This document shows positions 52,533-60,873 of a stretch of 64,000 nucleotides of DNA, one piece after another (position 1 is the stretch's first letter; every line of letters begins with the position of its first letter). The stretch is from Methylomonas sp. Lineage in GTDB: Bacteria > Pseudomonadota > Gammaproteobacteria > Methylococcales > Methylomonadaceae. Both the position numbers and the translations under genes were made by a program. The DNA is taken from positions 1 through 64,000 of the forward strand of contig PERU01000014.1 of the NCBI GenBank assembly GCA_002928965.1, in the 5' to 3' direction. The notes beneath the pieces are model-generated. The model made no database searches, was not told the DNA's origin, and saw only the letters and a program-made list of their open reading frames with translations.

Positions 52533-54723
52533 TACGATTTGCACCAAAGCTGAACTCCGCCACCGTGCCGAATTGCAGCTTGCCGAAATAGCGGAGCATA
52601 AATCCACACAATCACAAGATCGATTGCTGCATGAGTTACAGGTGCATCAGATCGAGCTGGAAATGCAGAACGAAGCCTTGCGGGAGGCAGCGGTCAGCGC
52701 CGAACAAGCCTTGGAGCACTATGCGGAATTGTTCGATTTTGCGCCAATCGCCTACTTTACCCTGGTGAATGATGGCAGCATTCAGCAAACTAATTTCAAC
52801 GGCGAGCAGTTGTTGGGGCTGGAGCGCAGCAAGATTATCGGACGACAGTTTGCTCATTTCGTTGCGGACGATCATCGGCCATTGTTCAATCGATTTCTGA
52901 AAGATGTGTTTACCCATGACGGTAAACAGCGGTGTGAAATTATTTTTGCATCAAGCGAAAAAAACCACTGGCTGGCTATCGATGCCATTGCCGACAGCAA
53001 AGGGGTAACCTGTCTGGTGGCGATGGTCGATATCAGCACGCATAAACGTAACGAGCAAGAACTGCAGCTGGCTGCGACCGTTTATCTGGCGATTGAAGAA
53101 GCCATTATGGTGTCTGATAACAACAATCAGGTTATCGCGATTAACCCGGCGTTTACCAAACTCACCGGTTATTCCAGTGCAGAAGCGGTCGGACAGCCGA
53201 CATCGTTACTAAAATCCAGTCGCCAGGATGAGGCTTTTTTTCAATCGATCTGGCAATCTCTGAATCAAACCGGACAATGGCAAGGCGAGATATGGAACAG
53301 GCGTAAAAATGGTGAGGAGTTTCTAGCCCGCCTGTCTATCAGTACCGTGTATGGTCAGGATGGTCAGCCGATCAGACGGGTAGGGATGTCGTCTGACATC
53401 ACCGAACAACGAAAATCCGAAGAAATCATTCGCAGACAAGCCAATATCGATCCGCTGACCGGATTGCCGAATCGGCGGCTGTTTTTGGACAGATTGCAGC
53501 GGGCCATCAATAAATCCCACCGCGGGCATCAAAAACTGGCGTTGATGTTTCTGGATCTGGATCATTTCAAAGACATCAACGATACCCTGGGACACGACAT
53601 GGGTGATCGATTGCTGCAAGAAACCACTCAGCGTTTAAGCAGTTGCATCCGCGAAACCGATACCCTGGCTCGACCGGGAGGCGACGAATTTACCTTGATC
53701 ATGGGCGAGCTAAACGAACTCAACAGTATCGAGCGGGTGGCTCAAGCCATGCTGAAAGCCATGACCAAGCCATTCCAGTTGAAAAATGAACGCTGCTACG
53801 TGTCGGTCAGCATTGGCATAGCGCTGTATCCCGACGATGCCGATAACCTGGAAGGCTTGTTAAAAAAAGCCGATCAAGCCATGTATGCAGCTAAAAATCT
53901 TGGCCGAAGTCGATTTTGCTACTTTACCCCGGCCATGCAGCAGGCAGCAGAAAATCGTTTATGGCTGACCAACGATTTGCGTCATGCCCTGGCTGATCGA
54001 CAGATCTGGGTGGCTTATCAACCCATTGTGGAATTGGCGACGGGTGAGATTCGTAAGGCAGAGGCGCTGGTCCGATGGCAGCATCCTATTCGTGGCTTGA
54101 TCAATCCCGATGAATTTATTCCCATTGCCGAAGAAACCGGCCTGATTACCGAAATAGGTACATGGGTGTTTCATCAGGTTGCTGAACAAGTATCCAGTTG
54201 GCGCATGCACCATCACGCCCAGTTTCAAATCAGTATCAATAAATCGCCTGCGCAGTTTCACAATAACAGCGACAAAATGCTGGATTGGTTTGAGCATTTA
54301 AAACGTTTGGATTTGCCGGGTGGCTGTATTGCGGTGGAAATTACTGAAGGACTTTTACTGGATGGGTCAAGGACTGTGTCTGACAAACTGCTGGCATTCA
54401 AAGATGCCGGCATGCAGACCTCGTTGGATGATTTTGGAACAGGCTATTCGTCGTTATCCTATCTCAAAAAATACCATATCGATTTCTTAAAAATAGACCG
54501 GGATTTTGTTTCCAACTTGCGAACCGGTTCAACCGATATGGCCTTATGTGAAGCGATTATCCAGATGGCGCATGTATTGGGCATGAAGGTGATTGCCGAA
54601 GGCGTAGAAACCGAGGAACAACTCGCTTTGTTGCTAAAAGCCGGCTGTGATTACGGGCAAGGTTATTTGTTCTCGAAACCGGTCACGGCAAAGGAATTCG
54701 AAAAGCTGTTAACCCAGATTTAA
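52516..54723 (+). CDS. PAS-PAS-GGDEF-EAL c-di-GMP enzyme
   Basis: This is a 735-residue cytoplasmic protein without transmembrane helices. A helical N-terminus (LLHELQVHQIELEMQNEALR, about 35-55) leads into a PAS domain (about 70-180) and a second PAS (about 190-300). GGDEF follows (GGDEF at about 393 with RETD inhibitory site five residues before), then a complete EAL domain (EALVRWQHP about 517, NKSPAQF, DDFGTGYSSL, KIDRDFV, IAEGVE). Both cyclase and phosphodiesterase signatures are intact. The ATG lies within the end of the CheB-CheR gene (17-base overlap), indicating translational coupling. Confidence 0.92.
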   Translation: MKNRNDTICTKAELRHRAELQLAEIAEHKSTQSQDRLLHELQVHQIELEMQNEALREAAVSAEQALEHYAELFDFAPIAYFTLVNDGSIQQTNFNGEQLLGLERSKIIGRQFAHFVADDHRPLFNRFLKDVFTHDGKQRCEIIFASSEKNHWLAIDAIADSKGVTCLVAMVDISTHKRNEQELQLAATVYLAIEEAIMVSDNNNQVIAINPAFTKLTGYSSAEAVGQPTSLLKSSRQDEAFFQSIWQSLNQTGQWQGEIWNRRKNGEEFLARLSISTVYGQDGQPIRRVGMSSDITEQRKSEEIIRRQANIDPLTGLPNRRLFLDRLQRAINKSHRGHQKLALMFLDLDHFKDINDTLGHDMGDRLLQETTQRLSSCIRETDTLARPGGDEFTLIMGELNELNSIERVAQAMLKAMTKPFQLKNERCYVSVSIGIALYPDDADNLEGLLKKADQAMYAAKNLGRSRFCYFTPAMQQAAENRLWLTNDLRHALADRQIWVAYQPIVELATGEIRKAEALVRWQHPIRGLINPDEFIPIAEETGLITEIGTWVFHQVAEQVSSWRMHHHAQFQISINKSPAQFHNNSDKMLDWFEHLKRLDLPGGCIAVEITEGLLLDGSRTVSDKLLAFKDAGMQTSLDDFGTGYSSLSYLKKYHIDFLKIDRDFVSNLRTGSTDMALCEAIIQMAHVLGMKVIAEGVETEEQLALLLKAGCDYGQGYLFSKPVTAKEFEKLLTQI

Positions 54724-55071
54724 TAGCCATTTTTAAAAAATCTGGTCACTCTTCAGCGCCCATTGATTGTTATGAGTTCAGGCAAACACGATTAGGTGTA
54801 GGGGGCGAATTCATTCGCCCATTGGCGGGTATCGAAGCCCGCGGGTCGAAAAAATTCGCCCCTAAAACGGACGCTGAATAGTGACAAAATCGTTTTCCAG
54901 CAACCGAAATATCGCCTCATATCAGTTCAGTGAACGTCGGCTGGCATGTGTTCGCCAACGAACCGACAGCGCCTTTGGTATTCGTTAAAGTCGACTTGAG
55001 TTTGCTGAACCGCATCGGGCGGTCAACCAAACCAGAAAGATACCAATCTTTTTAATAAGCTGGAGAAACAG
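54724..55071. promoter_or_regulatory. Gap before PRC-barrel gene with palindromic element
   Basis: At about 54800-54870 lies a palindromic repeat (GGGGCGAATTCATTCGCCC and an AATTCGCCCC arm). At 54945-54973, TGTTCGCCAACGAACCGACA and the bases that follow match the reverse complement of 44010-44036. Otherwise nothing is seen. Confidence 0.5.
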
Positions 55072-55632
55072 ATGAAAACAATAACGTCCATCCTGACAGT
55101 GTCATTGCTGAGTGCTGTGTTTGTCGGCCCAGCCTTCGCTGACGATGTAAAAGAGAAAACACAAGACCTTCTGGAAAAACAAGAAGAACTCAATACAAAA
55201 CAACAAGAGGTCAAAGAAAAGCAGATTGAACTCAATCAAGCCAATAAAGAAGTATCAATTGAACGTGCGCAGGAGGCCAATAAGTCCATGCAGCAGGTCA
55301 GTCGATCCAGCAAGATTACCGGCGCCAAAGTAAAAAATACCACGGGCGAAAATCTCGGTGACATCAAAGACTTGGTGATTGACCCTTCGAATGGTCAAGT
55401 AGTCTATGCAGTGGTTTCTTTCGGCGGTGTCATGGGCATGGGAAACAAGTTATTTGCCATTCCCTGGAGAGCGCTGCACTGGACAAGTCCCAAGGACTAT
55501 TACGTGCTTGATTTAGATAAAGACACCTTAAAAAATGCACCGGGGTTTGACAAAAAACATTGGCCAGCAAACTCAGAAAAATGGGAAGAACAACGCCAAG
55601 CATTGGGTCAGTTTTATCGCGTAACACCCTGA
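55072..55632 (+). CDS. Exported PRC-barrel protein with Gln/Lys-rich helix
   Basis: This is a 186-residue periplasmic protein. A clean signal peptide (about 1-23, cleavage after AFA) is followed by a charged helical stretch (KEKTQDLLEKQEELNTKQQE, about 27-65). The PRC-barrel domain (about 80-160) contains GAKVKNTTGENLGDIKDLV, VVYAVVSFGG, LFAIPWRALHW and PGFDKKHWP. It is closely related to the 43321-43929 product but has no repeat-derived leader, so it shows the ancestral N-terminus. Located 80 bases after a conserved palindromic motif. Confidence 0.85.
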   Translation: MKTITSILTVSLLSAVFVGPAFADDVKEKTQDLLEKQEELNTKQQEVKEKQIELNQANKEVSIERAQEANKSMQQVSRSSKITGAKVKNTTGENLGDIKDLVIDPSNGQVVYAVVSFGGVMGMGNKLFAIPWRALHWTSPKDYYVLDLDKDTLKNAPGFDKKHWPANSEKWEEQRQALGQFYRVTP

Positions 55633-55659
55633 TTCTTTTTCAGATTTCCTCTCCGCCTT

Positions 55660-55725
55660 ACCGAAGACCGTCATTCCGGCAGACCCTCTGGAACACAAGT
55701 GGGTTGCCGGAATCCAGGCTGTTGA
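55660..55725. repeat. Dispersed repeat GTCATTCCGGCA...GTTGCCGGAATCC
   Basis: Inverted arms ATTCCGGCA and TGCCGGAAT flank ACCCTCTGGAACACAAGTGGG-type sequence. Relatives lie at 11563, 16131, 42041 and 57258. The element sits between the PRC-barrel and GGDEF genes. Confidence 0.65.
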
Positions 55726-55803
55726 TGTATCAAGAATTCTGCCTTCGCCAGAGCGAAAAAATCGATTTGTTCAGCGCTTCCCTACTAGATAACGAGACTG
55801 CTA

Positions 55804-57189
55804 ATGCGGCTTGATAAATTTATCCTTAAAAATCTCGAAGGTATCCTGCAAGAGTGGGAAGACTTTGCTGTAGATTACCTTTCGGACGCGGACGGCATGA
55901 ATAAGCATCAGTTGCGCGATCACCTCCGTGACATGCTAATCACCATTGCCGCTGATCTGGCTCGTCCTCAGTCCGCCAAAGATCAAAGCCAAAAGGCGAA
56001 GGGTCAACAAGCCTCTGATGGTTCCGATACAGCTGCAACAACCCATGGTTCAGAACGTTTAGCGGCAGGTTTCAGCCTGAATTCCACCGTCTCAGAATTC
56101 CGTGCTCTTCGTGCCAGTGTGACCAGACTGTGGATAAAGAAAAATGCCATGCAGGTTAATTCCGAAACGGACTTGGGTGATCTGGTCCGCTTCAACGAGG
56201 CCATTGATCAGGCTATCACCGAATCAGTGGTCGGTTACTCGACAGAAAAAGAATATGACTCCCGCATGTACGAGACCATTTTGACGTCTTGTCCCGATCT
56301 GATTTTTAGCTTCAATCTTCAGGGCAGATTTGTGTATGCCAATAAACAGCTGAAGGATTTATTCGGCCTGAGGATGGAACAGATGGCAGGAAAAAATTAC
56401 TACGATTTGAATTTGCCGATTGCGGCAGAGCTACAGGGACAAATTGAACAGGTCATCCGTTCCAAAGAGTCCGTCAGCCGGGAAGCGCCCTATACACCAA
56501 ACGCGGGAAAAATGCTCTGGCACGACTATGTATTTACACCTGTATTCAACAAGGCAGGTGACGTAGAGTCAGTGGTCTGCATTGGGCACGACGTGACCGA
56601 TCGCAGAGCGTCAGAACACAAGAACTGGACTAAGGCCAACTACGATGACTTAACCGGACTGCCCAATCGAAGCTTTTTTACCAATCGATTGGAAGAATAT
56701 GTCAAACATTCTCACCGCTCCGGTGCATCGATTGCATTGTTGTTTATCGACCTGGATTATTTCAAGGAAATCAATGATCGATTCGGCCATGAGGCTGGGG
56801 ATAGTTTGTTAAAGCAAACGGCAGCACGTATTCAATCCTGTGTTCGGGAAAGCGACACCGCAGCGCGTCTGGGGGGCGATGAATTTATCGTGATCCTGAA
56901 GAACTTGCAAAACCCGGGTCACGTTGACATCGTCGCAGAAAAAATTCGGCAACGGTTGGTTGAACCTTTCGACCTTGGCAACCATACCATTCAAATCTCG
57001 GCCAGTATTGGCGTTTCGCTTTCTCCGCAGGATACGACCTTTGCCAACGAATTGATTAATCATGCGGATTCGGCAATGTATGCCTCGAAAAACAAAGGGC
57101 GCAATCAGGTTACCTTTTACACCCGATCAGATACATCGAATGGACTACGTGTGGACCATAGCGTTGCCGTCAAGACCAACGCCACTTAA
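55804..57189 (+). CDS. RsbRD-PAS-GGDEF diguanylate cyclase
   Basis: This is a 461-residue cytoplasmic protein. The N-terminal part (about 5-150) contains LEGILQEWEDFAVDYL, HLRDMLITIAADL and NSTVSEFRALRASVTRLW, the RsbRD N-terminal (globin-like RsbR sensor) pattern. A PAS domain follows (about 155-275, FSFNLQGRFVYANKQL), then GGDEF (about 285-445). The GGDEF core is intact (GGDEF at about 360) with the RESD inhibitory site before it. No EAL. It is probably an active cyclase sensing an internal signal. It precedes a convergent stand-alone CheB gene. Confidence 0.88.
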   Translation: MRLDKFILKNLEGILQEWEDFAVDYLSDADGMNKHQLRDHLRDMLITIAADLARPQSAKDQSQKAKGQQASDGSDTAATTHGSERLAAGFSLNSTVSEFRALRASVTRLWIKKNAMQVNSETDLGDLVRFNEAIDQAITESVVGYSTEKEYDSRMYETILTSCPDLIFSFNLQGRFVYANKQLKDLFGLRMEQMAGKNYYDLNLPIAAELQGQIEQVIRSKESVSREAPYTPNAGKMLWHDYVFTPVFNKAGDVESVVCIGHDVTDRRASEHKNWTKANYDDLTGLPNRSFFTNRLEEYVKHSHRSGASIALLFIDLDYFKEINDRFGHEAGDSLLKQTAARIQSCVRESDTAARLGGDEFIVILKNLQNPGHVDIVAEKIRQRLVEPFDLGNHTIQISASIGVSLSPQDTTFANELINHADSAMYASKNKGRNQVTFYTRSDTSNGLRVDHSVAVKTNAT

Positions 57190-57257
57190 ATGGTAACGGC
57201 CTAACGTGGCGTTTTTCATGGCTTATCCGGGTTATAAAGATCAATCAGCCAAGTCAA

Positions 57258-57312
57258 AAACCAGCATCTCGGCATACCCTCTGTGGCACAAGTGGATTGC
57301 CGAGATCCAGAA
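57258..57312. repeat. Dispersed repeat (CACAAGTGGATTGCCGA type)
   Basis: CATCTCGGCATACCCTCTGTG and GTGGATTGCCGAGATCC form imperfect inverted arms. It lies between the convergent GGDEF and CheB genes and may work as their transcript end. Confidence 0.55.
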
Positions 57313-57372
57313 GCCATGGATGGCGAGCGCCGGGTTTGTGGTCTGGATTCGCTTCGCGGCCTGCGGTTAGCG

Positions 57373-57945
57373 TCACCATACCTCACGCCTGGTAATGCGC
57401 ACAATTTCCTGAGCGATATGTTCCGGTGACAGGATAAAATCGATGCACCCACTTGCAATCGCTGTTTCCGGCATGTCCGGCTGACTGGCGGTATCAAGCT
57501 TCTGAGCAATGGTAATACCGCCGACCTCTTTAATGCCGCAAAGCGCCTCAGCGCCATCACCATCAAAGCCGGAGACAATCACAGCAATCAGCTGACCGCC
57601 CCAGTGCTTGGTCAATGAGCGGAGAAAGACCGTGATGACATCCGGCCAGCCACGCGGCTTCGAGATTGGCTTCAAGCGAAACTGCCCACCGGTGATATGC
57701 AAATCCCGATTGGCTGGAATGATGTATACCCGATTGGGTTCAATCAGCAAGCTTTCCGTGATCAGTTCAACCGGCATGCGGGTGTAGCTCGGCAGCACTT
57801 CATGCAGCAGGGTCGGCATCTTGGTGATGTGATTGACAATCACAATAGCTGCACCTAGATCAACCGGTAGATTTTTTAATAACCGAATGTAAGCGTCTAG
57901 CCCGCCCGCCGAACCGCCCACACAGACGACAGGAAAATCGTTCAC
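57373..57945 (-). CDS. Stand-alone CheB-type methylesterase
   Basis: This 190-residue protein consists only of the CheB catalytic domain. Ser in VGGSAGGLDAY (about 11), His in IVNHITKMP (about 39) and Asp in VSGFDGDGAEAL (about 132) form the expected triad. It lacks a receiver domain, so activity is not controlled by CheA phosphorylation. Similar single-domain CheB proteins occur beside hybrid CheB-CheR proteins. The substrate cannot be an obvious MCP here, as none is encoded nearby. Confidence 0.87.
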   Translation of the reverse strand: MNDFPVVCVGGSAGGLDAYIRLLKNLPVDLGAAIVIVNHITKMPTLLHEVLPSYTRMPVELITESLLIEPNRVYIIPANRDLHITGGQFRLKPISKPRGWPDVITVFLRSLTKHWGGQLIAVIVSGFDGDGAEALCGIKEVGGITIAQKLDTASQPDMPETAIASGCIDFILSPEHIAQEIVRITRREVW

Positions 57946-58222
57946 TGAAGCACCTTTCCATTCAGTCCAATGCGGTCTTTCAGCCCAGAGCTGGTTGTTA
58001 AATGAATAGCTGCGAATATCTCGAGTTTCATGCGCGCCTCTTTAAATTTCAGTAAACCGGCATCCTATACCCAGCCAATCATCACAACCGTTCGCCAGGG
58101 AACATTAGCCTGTTTTAGCCTATGCCCATGATATGTTCGTCGTCGTACAGACCGACATTGACACGTGGATGTATAGTCAAACCTAAACCGGAAAACCACC
58201 GGCAAACAACCAGGAAATGATT

Positions 58223-58456
58223 ATGGACACCTTAGATAAAGCATCTCACTACGCACACGACACCTTCGACAAGATTGCCCAGGCGGCGAACCAGACAGCA
58301 GAAACGCTGGGAGAAAAAAGCGAAGAGCTACTGAATGCCGAGCGAAAGTTGATGAAGAGCACTCGCCATGTTGTTCGCGACAATCCCATCACTGCATTGG
58401 GTATCGCGGCCACTGCCGGTTTTCTGCTAAGCCGCTTGCTGACTCACGGTCGTTAA
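58223..58456 (+). CDS. DUF883 family protein (second copy)
   Basis: This 77-residue protein is clearly homologous to 46544-46774: TLDKASHYAHDTFDKI, a helical middle, VVRDNPITALGIAATAGFLLSRLL at the C-terminus. An ATG at 58217 is too close to the AGGA ribosome site; ATG 58223 at 8 bases is preferred. Directly after its TAA begins a MITE (58457), so the insertion is at the gene border. It probably anchors to the inner membrane in stress or stationary phase. Confidence 0.85.
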   Translation: MDTLDKASHYAHDTFDKIAQAANQTAETLGEKSEELLNAERKLMKSTRHVVRDNPITALGIAATAGFLLSRLLTHGR

Positions 58457-58609
58457 GGATTTCGCTACAAATAACGTCCCCCTTTGAAAAAGGGGGATCG
58501 AGGGGGATTTATTAAAAAATCTCCCCAACCCCTCTTTATCAAAGAGGGGAGCAAGAATCGTGTGATTCGGAATAAGCAGAATTCCGGGAAGTTATTTATG
58601 ACCATATCC
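58457..58609 (+). mobile_element. 153-bp MITE, GTCCCCCTTTGAAAA family, plus-strand copy
   Basis: It begins GGATTTCGCTACAAATAACG right after the stop codon of the DUF883 gene and ends GGAAGTTATTTATGACCATA at about 58605. The inner hairpins CCCCCTTTGAAAAAGGGGG and CCCCTCTTTATCAAAGAGGGG are compensatory. It aligns with 17992-18141 (minus) and 60712-60864. Confidence 0.82.
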
Positions 58610-58675
58610 TAAATCGACAAACGCCGTCAGGTCGGCTTGCTCCAATAATCTTAAAACAGTCTGATATTGTTGTTA

Positions 58676-58708
58676 TGACACACCCGCGTTCCTGCATGCG
58701 GGTGTGTT
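58676..58708 (-). terminator. Hairpin downstream of the microprotein gene
   Basis: CACACCCGC and GCGGGTGTG arms (9 pairs) around a 10-base loop (58680-58707). The T-run is weak, so function as a terminator of the PRC-membrane-microprotein operon is only likely. Confidence 0.5.
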
Positions 58709-58714
58709 GATGAA

Positions 58715-58792
58715 TCAAATGTGAGTCAACAATGCAATCAAAATGATGATTGGAATTGGGATGCCCAGTAATAACAATAGCAGTGAGCGCAT
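58715..58792 (-). CDS. 25-residue hydrophobic membrane microprotein
   Basis: The product MRSLLLLLLGIPIPIIILIA plus LLTHI is one membrane helix with a central Pro pair. A very strong AGGAGGT ribosome site lies 6 bases before the ATG, stronger than most sites in the window. It is the last cistron after the PRC-barrel gene and the membrane protein gene 58841-59803 (48-base gap). A hairpin follows. I do not know the family. The strong site and tight context make it more than a chance ORF. Confidence 0.6.
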   Translation of the reverse strand: MRSLLLLLLGIPIPIIILIALLTHI

Positions 58793-58840
58793 GATTTACC
58801 TCCTAATGCGGAATGATGTAAGGCTTGATCAGACTAGCCA

Positions 58841-59803
58841 TTAGCTGAAAGCAGCACTTTCGGCAGGCAACACCCTGTCACGCTGTTTTCCACCCAATGT
58901 AGCCGACAGACTCGCCACAAAAGCGCCTAACAATAACGCTACAACCGTCCATAGCGTTGAATATGCCGTTGTCTTGCGTGTTTGATTGACCAGTTGTTTA
59001 GCTTGTTGCGCTGCCTGTATGTTTTCGATATGCGCCTTATCAAACACACCCGCAACCCGCTTTTCAGCGTCTGCTGTGGCAAGGCCAGTCTGTCTGGTAA
59101 TCATTTGCGCCAGATAGCGTTGATCTTCCGCTGGCAAGCCATTCGCGCGTAAACCGCTGGCAAAGATTCGACTCGCTTCCAGCCATACCAGACTGTAGTC
59201 CTGCTCGATCGTCAGCGTAGGCAATTCATCAAACCGAAAAAGAGAATCGATCCAATAGCCTAGCCTGTCATCGCTACCTCCTGGATGCCCTGCGGAAATC
59301 GTCGGTATTGCAGGTGCAATAGAACTGGGCGAACCCAATCGGTCAGTTGTCTGTTGGCCGATCACATCCGATGCCGATGTGGTGTTGGTTGAGACACCGA
59401 TGGACACAATATTGCCGACCACAGAACCTAATAACGCAGCCGTTAGCAGCGATGCCACGGCCCACGCCAGCAAGCCATGGGCCGTATCACGAAAGTAGAC
59501 CTCATCGCTATGCACACCGACCCATCGAATCCGAAGTCGGCCTGACAAATAACCACCCATACCGGACGCGGCAATATGCGTGAAGGTAAGCCAAACAATG
59601 GATGAGATGCCTACCGTAGTTGTAGTAATCCCCTGATAAGACCAAGGTGAAATCGCCGATAACCCCAATCCGACCCCTAAGATCAGCAAGAGTAAAGACA
59701 GTGCAGCGGCCGCAGCGGCGCCGGCAAAAATCGAGCCCCACGATACCCCGGATGTCTTACAGTCCGACGTGACGTCCAAAACGGTTTGTGCTGTTGTTGC
59801 CAT
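58841..59803 (-). CDS. Polytopic membrane protein of unknown function
   Basis: This is a 320-residue inner-membrane protein that I cannot assign. Hydrophobic helices occur at about residues 20-42, 55-80, 105-130 and 285-305. Between the third and the last lies a helical, possibly periplasmic domain of about 150 residues with many Gln and Arg. Small-residue-rich helix SIFAGAAAAAALSLLLLILGVGLG opens the membrane part. The ATG at 59803 has a perfect AGGAGGT ribosome site; the long frame to 59959 has none. It follows the PRC-barrel gene 59835-60203 by 31 bases and precedes the microprotein, suggesting a three-gene envelope unit. Confidence 0.7.
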   Translation of the reverse strand: MATTAQTVLDVTSDCKTSGVSWGSIFAGAAAAAALSLLLLILGVGLGLSAISPWSYQGITTTTVGISSIVWLTFTHIAASGMGGYLSGRLRIRWVGVHSDEVYFRDTAHGLLAWAVASLLTAALLGSVVGNIVSIGVSTNTTSASDVIGQQTTDRLGSPSSIAPAIPTISAGHPGGSDDRLGYWIDSLFRFDELPTLTIEQDYSLVWLEASRIFASGLRANGLPAEDQRYLAQMITRQTGLATADAEKRVAGVFDKAHIENIQAAQQAKQLVNQTRKTTAYSTLWTVVALLLGAFVASLSATLGGKQRDRVLPAESAAFS

Positions 59804-59834
59804 GATTACCTCCTGATTACAAATTGACGATGAC

Positions 59835-60203
59835 CTATTCCCAATAAGGAGAGCGCTGGTAGTATTTGTAGACATCGCGATTCCATTGTTCATTGTCCAT
59901 CGAAGGCCAATGATCCGCATCAAAGCCAGGTGCTTTTTCCAATCGTTCCTTGGATACATCTAGGACATAGTGATTTTTCGACAAGTTGTACTCAAAGGCG
60001 CTAAACGGAATGGCAAATAGCTTTTCGCCGAGGCCTAGAAAACCGCCGAAGGATACGACAGCATAGGCGACTCTCCCGGTTCCGGGGTCGATAACCACCT
60101 CTTTGATGTCACCAAGGCTATCCCCTTTGGGGTTGGCCACAGAGGTGCCGATGATGCTCGAGGCTTTCACGGGCGAGTTTGAAAATTGATGTTGATGACT
60201 CAT
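59835..60203 (-). CDS. Cytoplasmic PRC-barrel protein
   Basis: This 122-residue protein has no signal peptide. The PRC-barrel motifs GTSVANPKGDSLGDIKEVV, VAYAVVSFGG, LFAIPFSAF and the tail PGFDADHWP match the exported relatives at 43321 and 55072, but this version starts with a short His/Gln/Ser-rich N-terminus. Such short versions are frequent in stress clusters. It is the first gene of the minus-strand unit with 58841-59803 and the microprotein, and appears intact. Confidence 0.85.
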   Translation of the reverse strand: MSHQHQFSNSPVKASSIIGTSVANPKGDSLGDIKEVVIDPGTGRVAYAVVSFGGFLGLGEKLFAIPFSAFEYNLSKNHYVLDVSKERLEKAPGFDADHWPSMDNEQWNRDVYKYYQRSPYWE

Positions 60204-60873
60204 ATGAATTCTCCGGTTGGGTTGATTGAAATCAGTAATTCAGCAGTATCGCGGCTCGGTTTTGAAAAGAATTTCCGAATCAGCCTGCAAAAATTACTGT
60301 CATCAGCTTAGGTGGAAGAGGGCGGCAATACGGTACGGTAACGCACACAACCCCAGGATATGGCTACAAATATCTTGCCTGTAGCATCGCTCCCACAATG
60401 ACTTTCATCGTCATCTTCCAACAATCTGAGTTTGGGCAGCCAAACAATTCCTCTTCAATGTGTGGCACCACACCGACTCTGAGACGATTTTCCTGGACAC
60501 TCGATTGCAGCCTAATGGTTTTAAACAGCCTGTTTGAACGCAAACCTAACTCAATAAACAGACTGACATGCAACCCGCGATGACGTGGCGACTTTGCGGG
60601 GGCCGGTTAAAAATGAAGCCGTAAACATTAAACGGCAAGCTATCACCAAGCCAACAGCTGGTGTGATGCAGGTAAATACGGATCTTGAAAATAAAGCGCC
60701 GTTAAGGCTCAGGATTTCGCCAAAAGTAACGTCCCCCCCTTTGAAAAAGGTGGATTGAGAGGATTTATTTGAAGCATCTCCACTAGCCTTTTTCAAAGAG
60801 GGGCGAGAAAACCGTGCTTTGGCAAGACCAGAATGTCTGCAAGTTATCTGTAACCAAATTTTAGGAGAACGAC
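60204..60873. other. Gene-free gap before the glycine-zipper gene
   Basis: A 69-codon minus-strand frame (60364-60573) exists but lacks a ribosome site and family match. The latter part is a MITE (60712-60864) that ends 10 bases before the ATG at 60874, so the ribosome site TTTTAGGAGAACGAC lies at the MITE border. Confidence 0.6.
60712..60864 (+). mobile_element. About 153-bp MITE, GTCCCCCTTTGAAAA family, third copy
   Basis: It begins GGATTTCGCCAAAAGTAACG and ends GCAAGTTATCTGTAACCAAA. The inner GTCCCCCCCTTTGAAAAAGG and CCTTTTTCAAAGAGGGGCG correspond to the hairpin arms of the other copies. The right end borders the ribosome-binding site of the next gene. Confidence 0.8.

Noticed and set aside
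60364-60573. 69-codon minus-strand ORF in the gap before the glycine-zipper gene
   Set aside because: No ribosome site and no recognisable domain; lies in repeat-bearing sequence.
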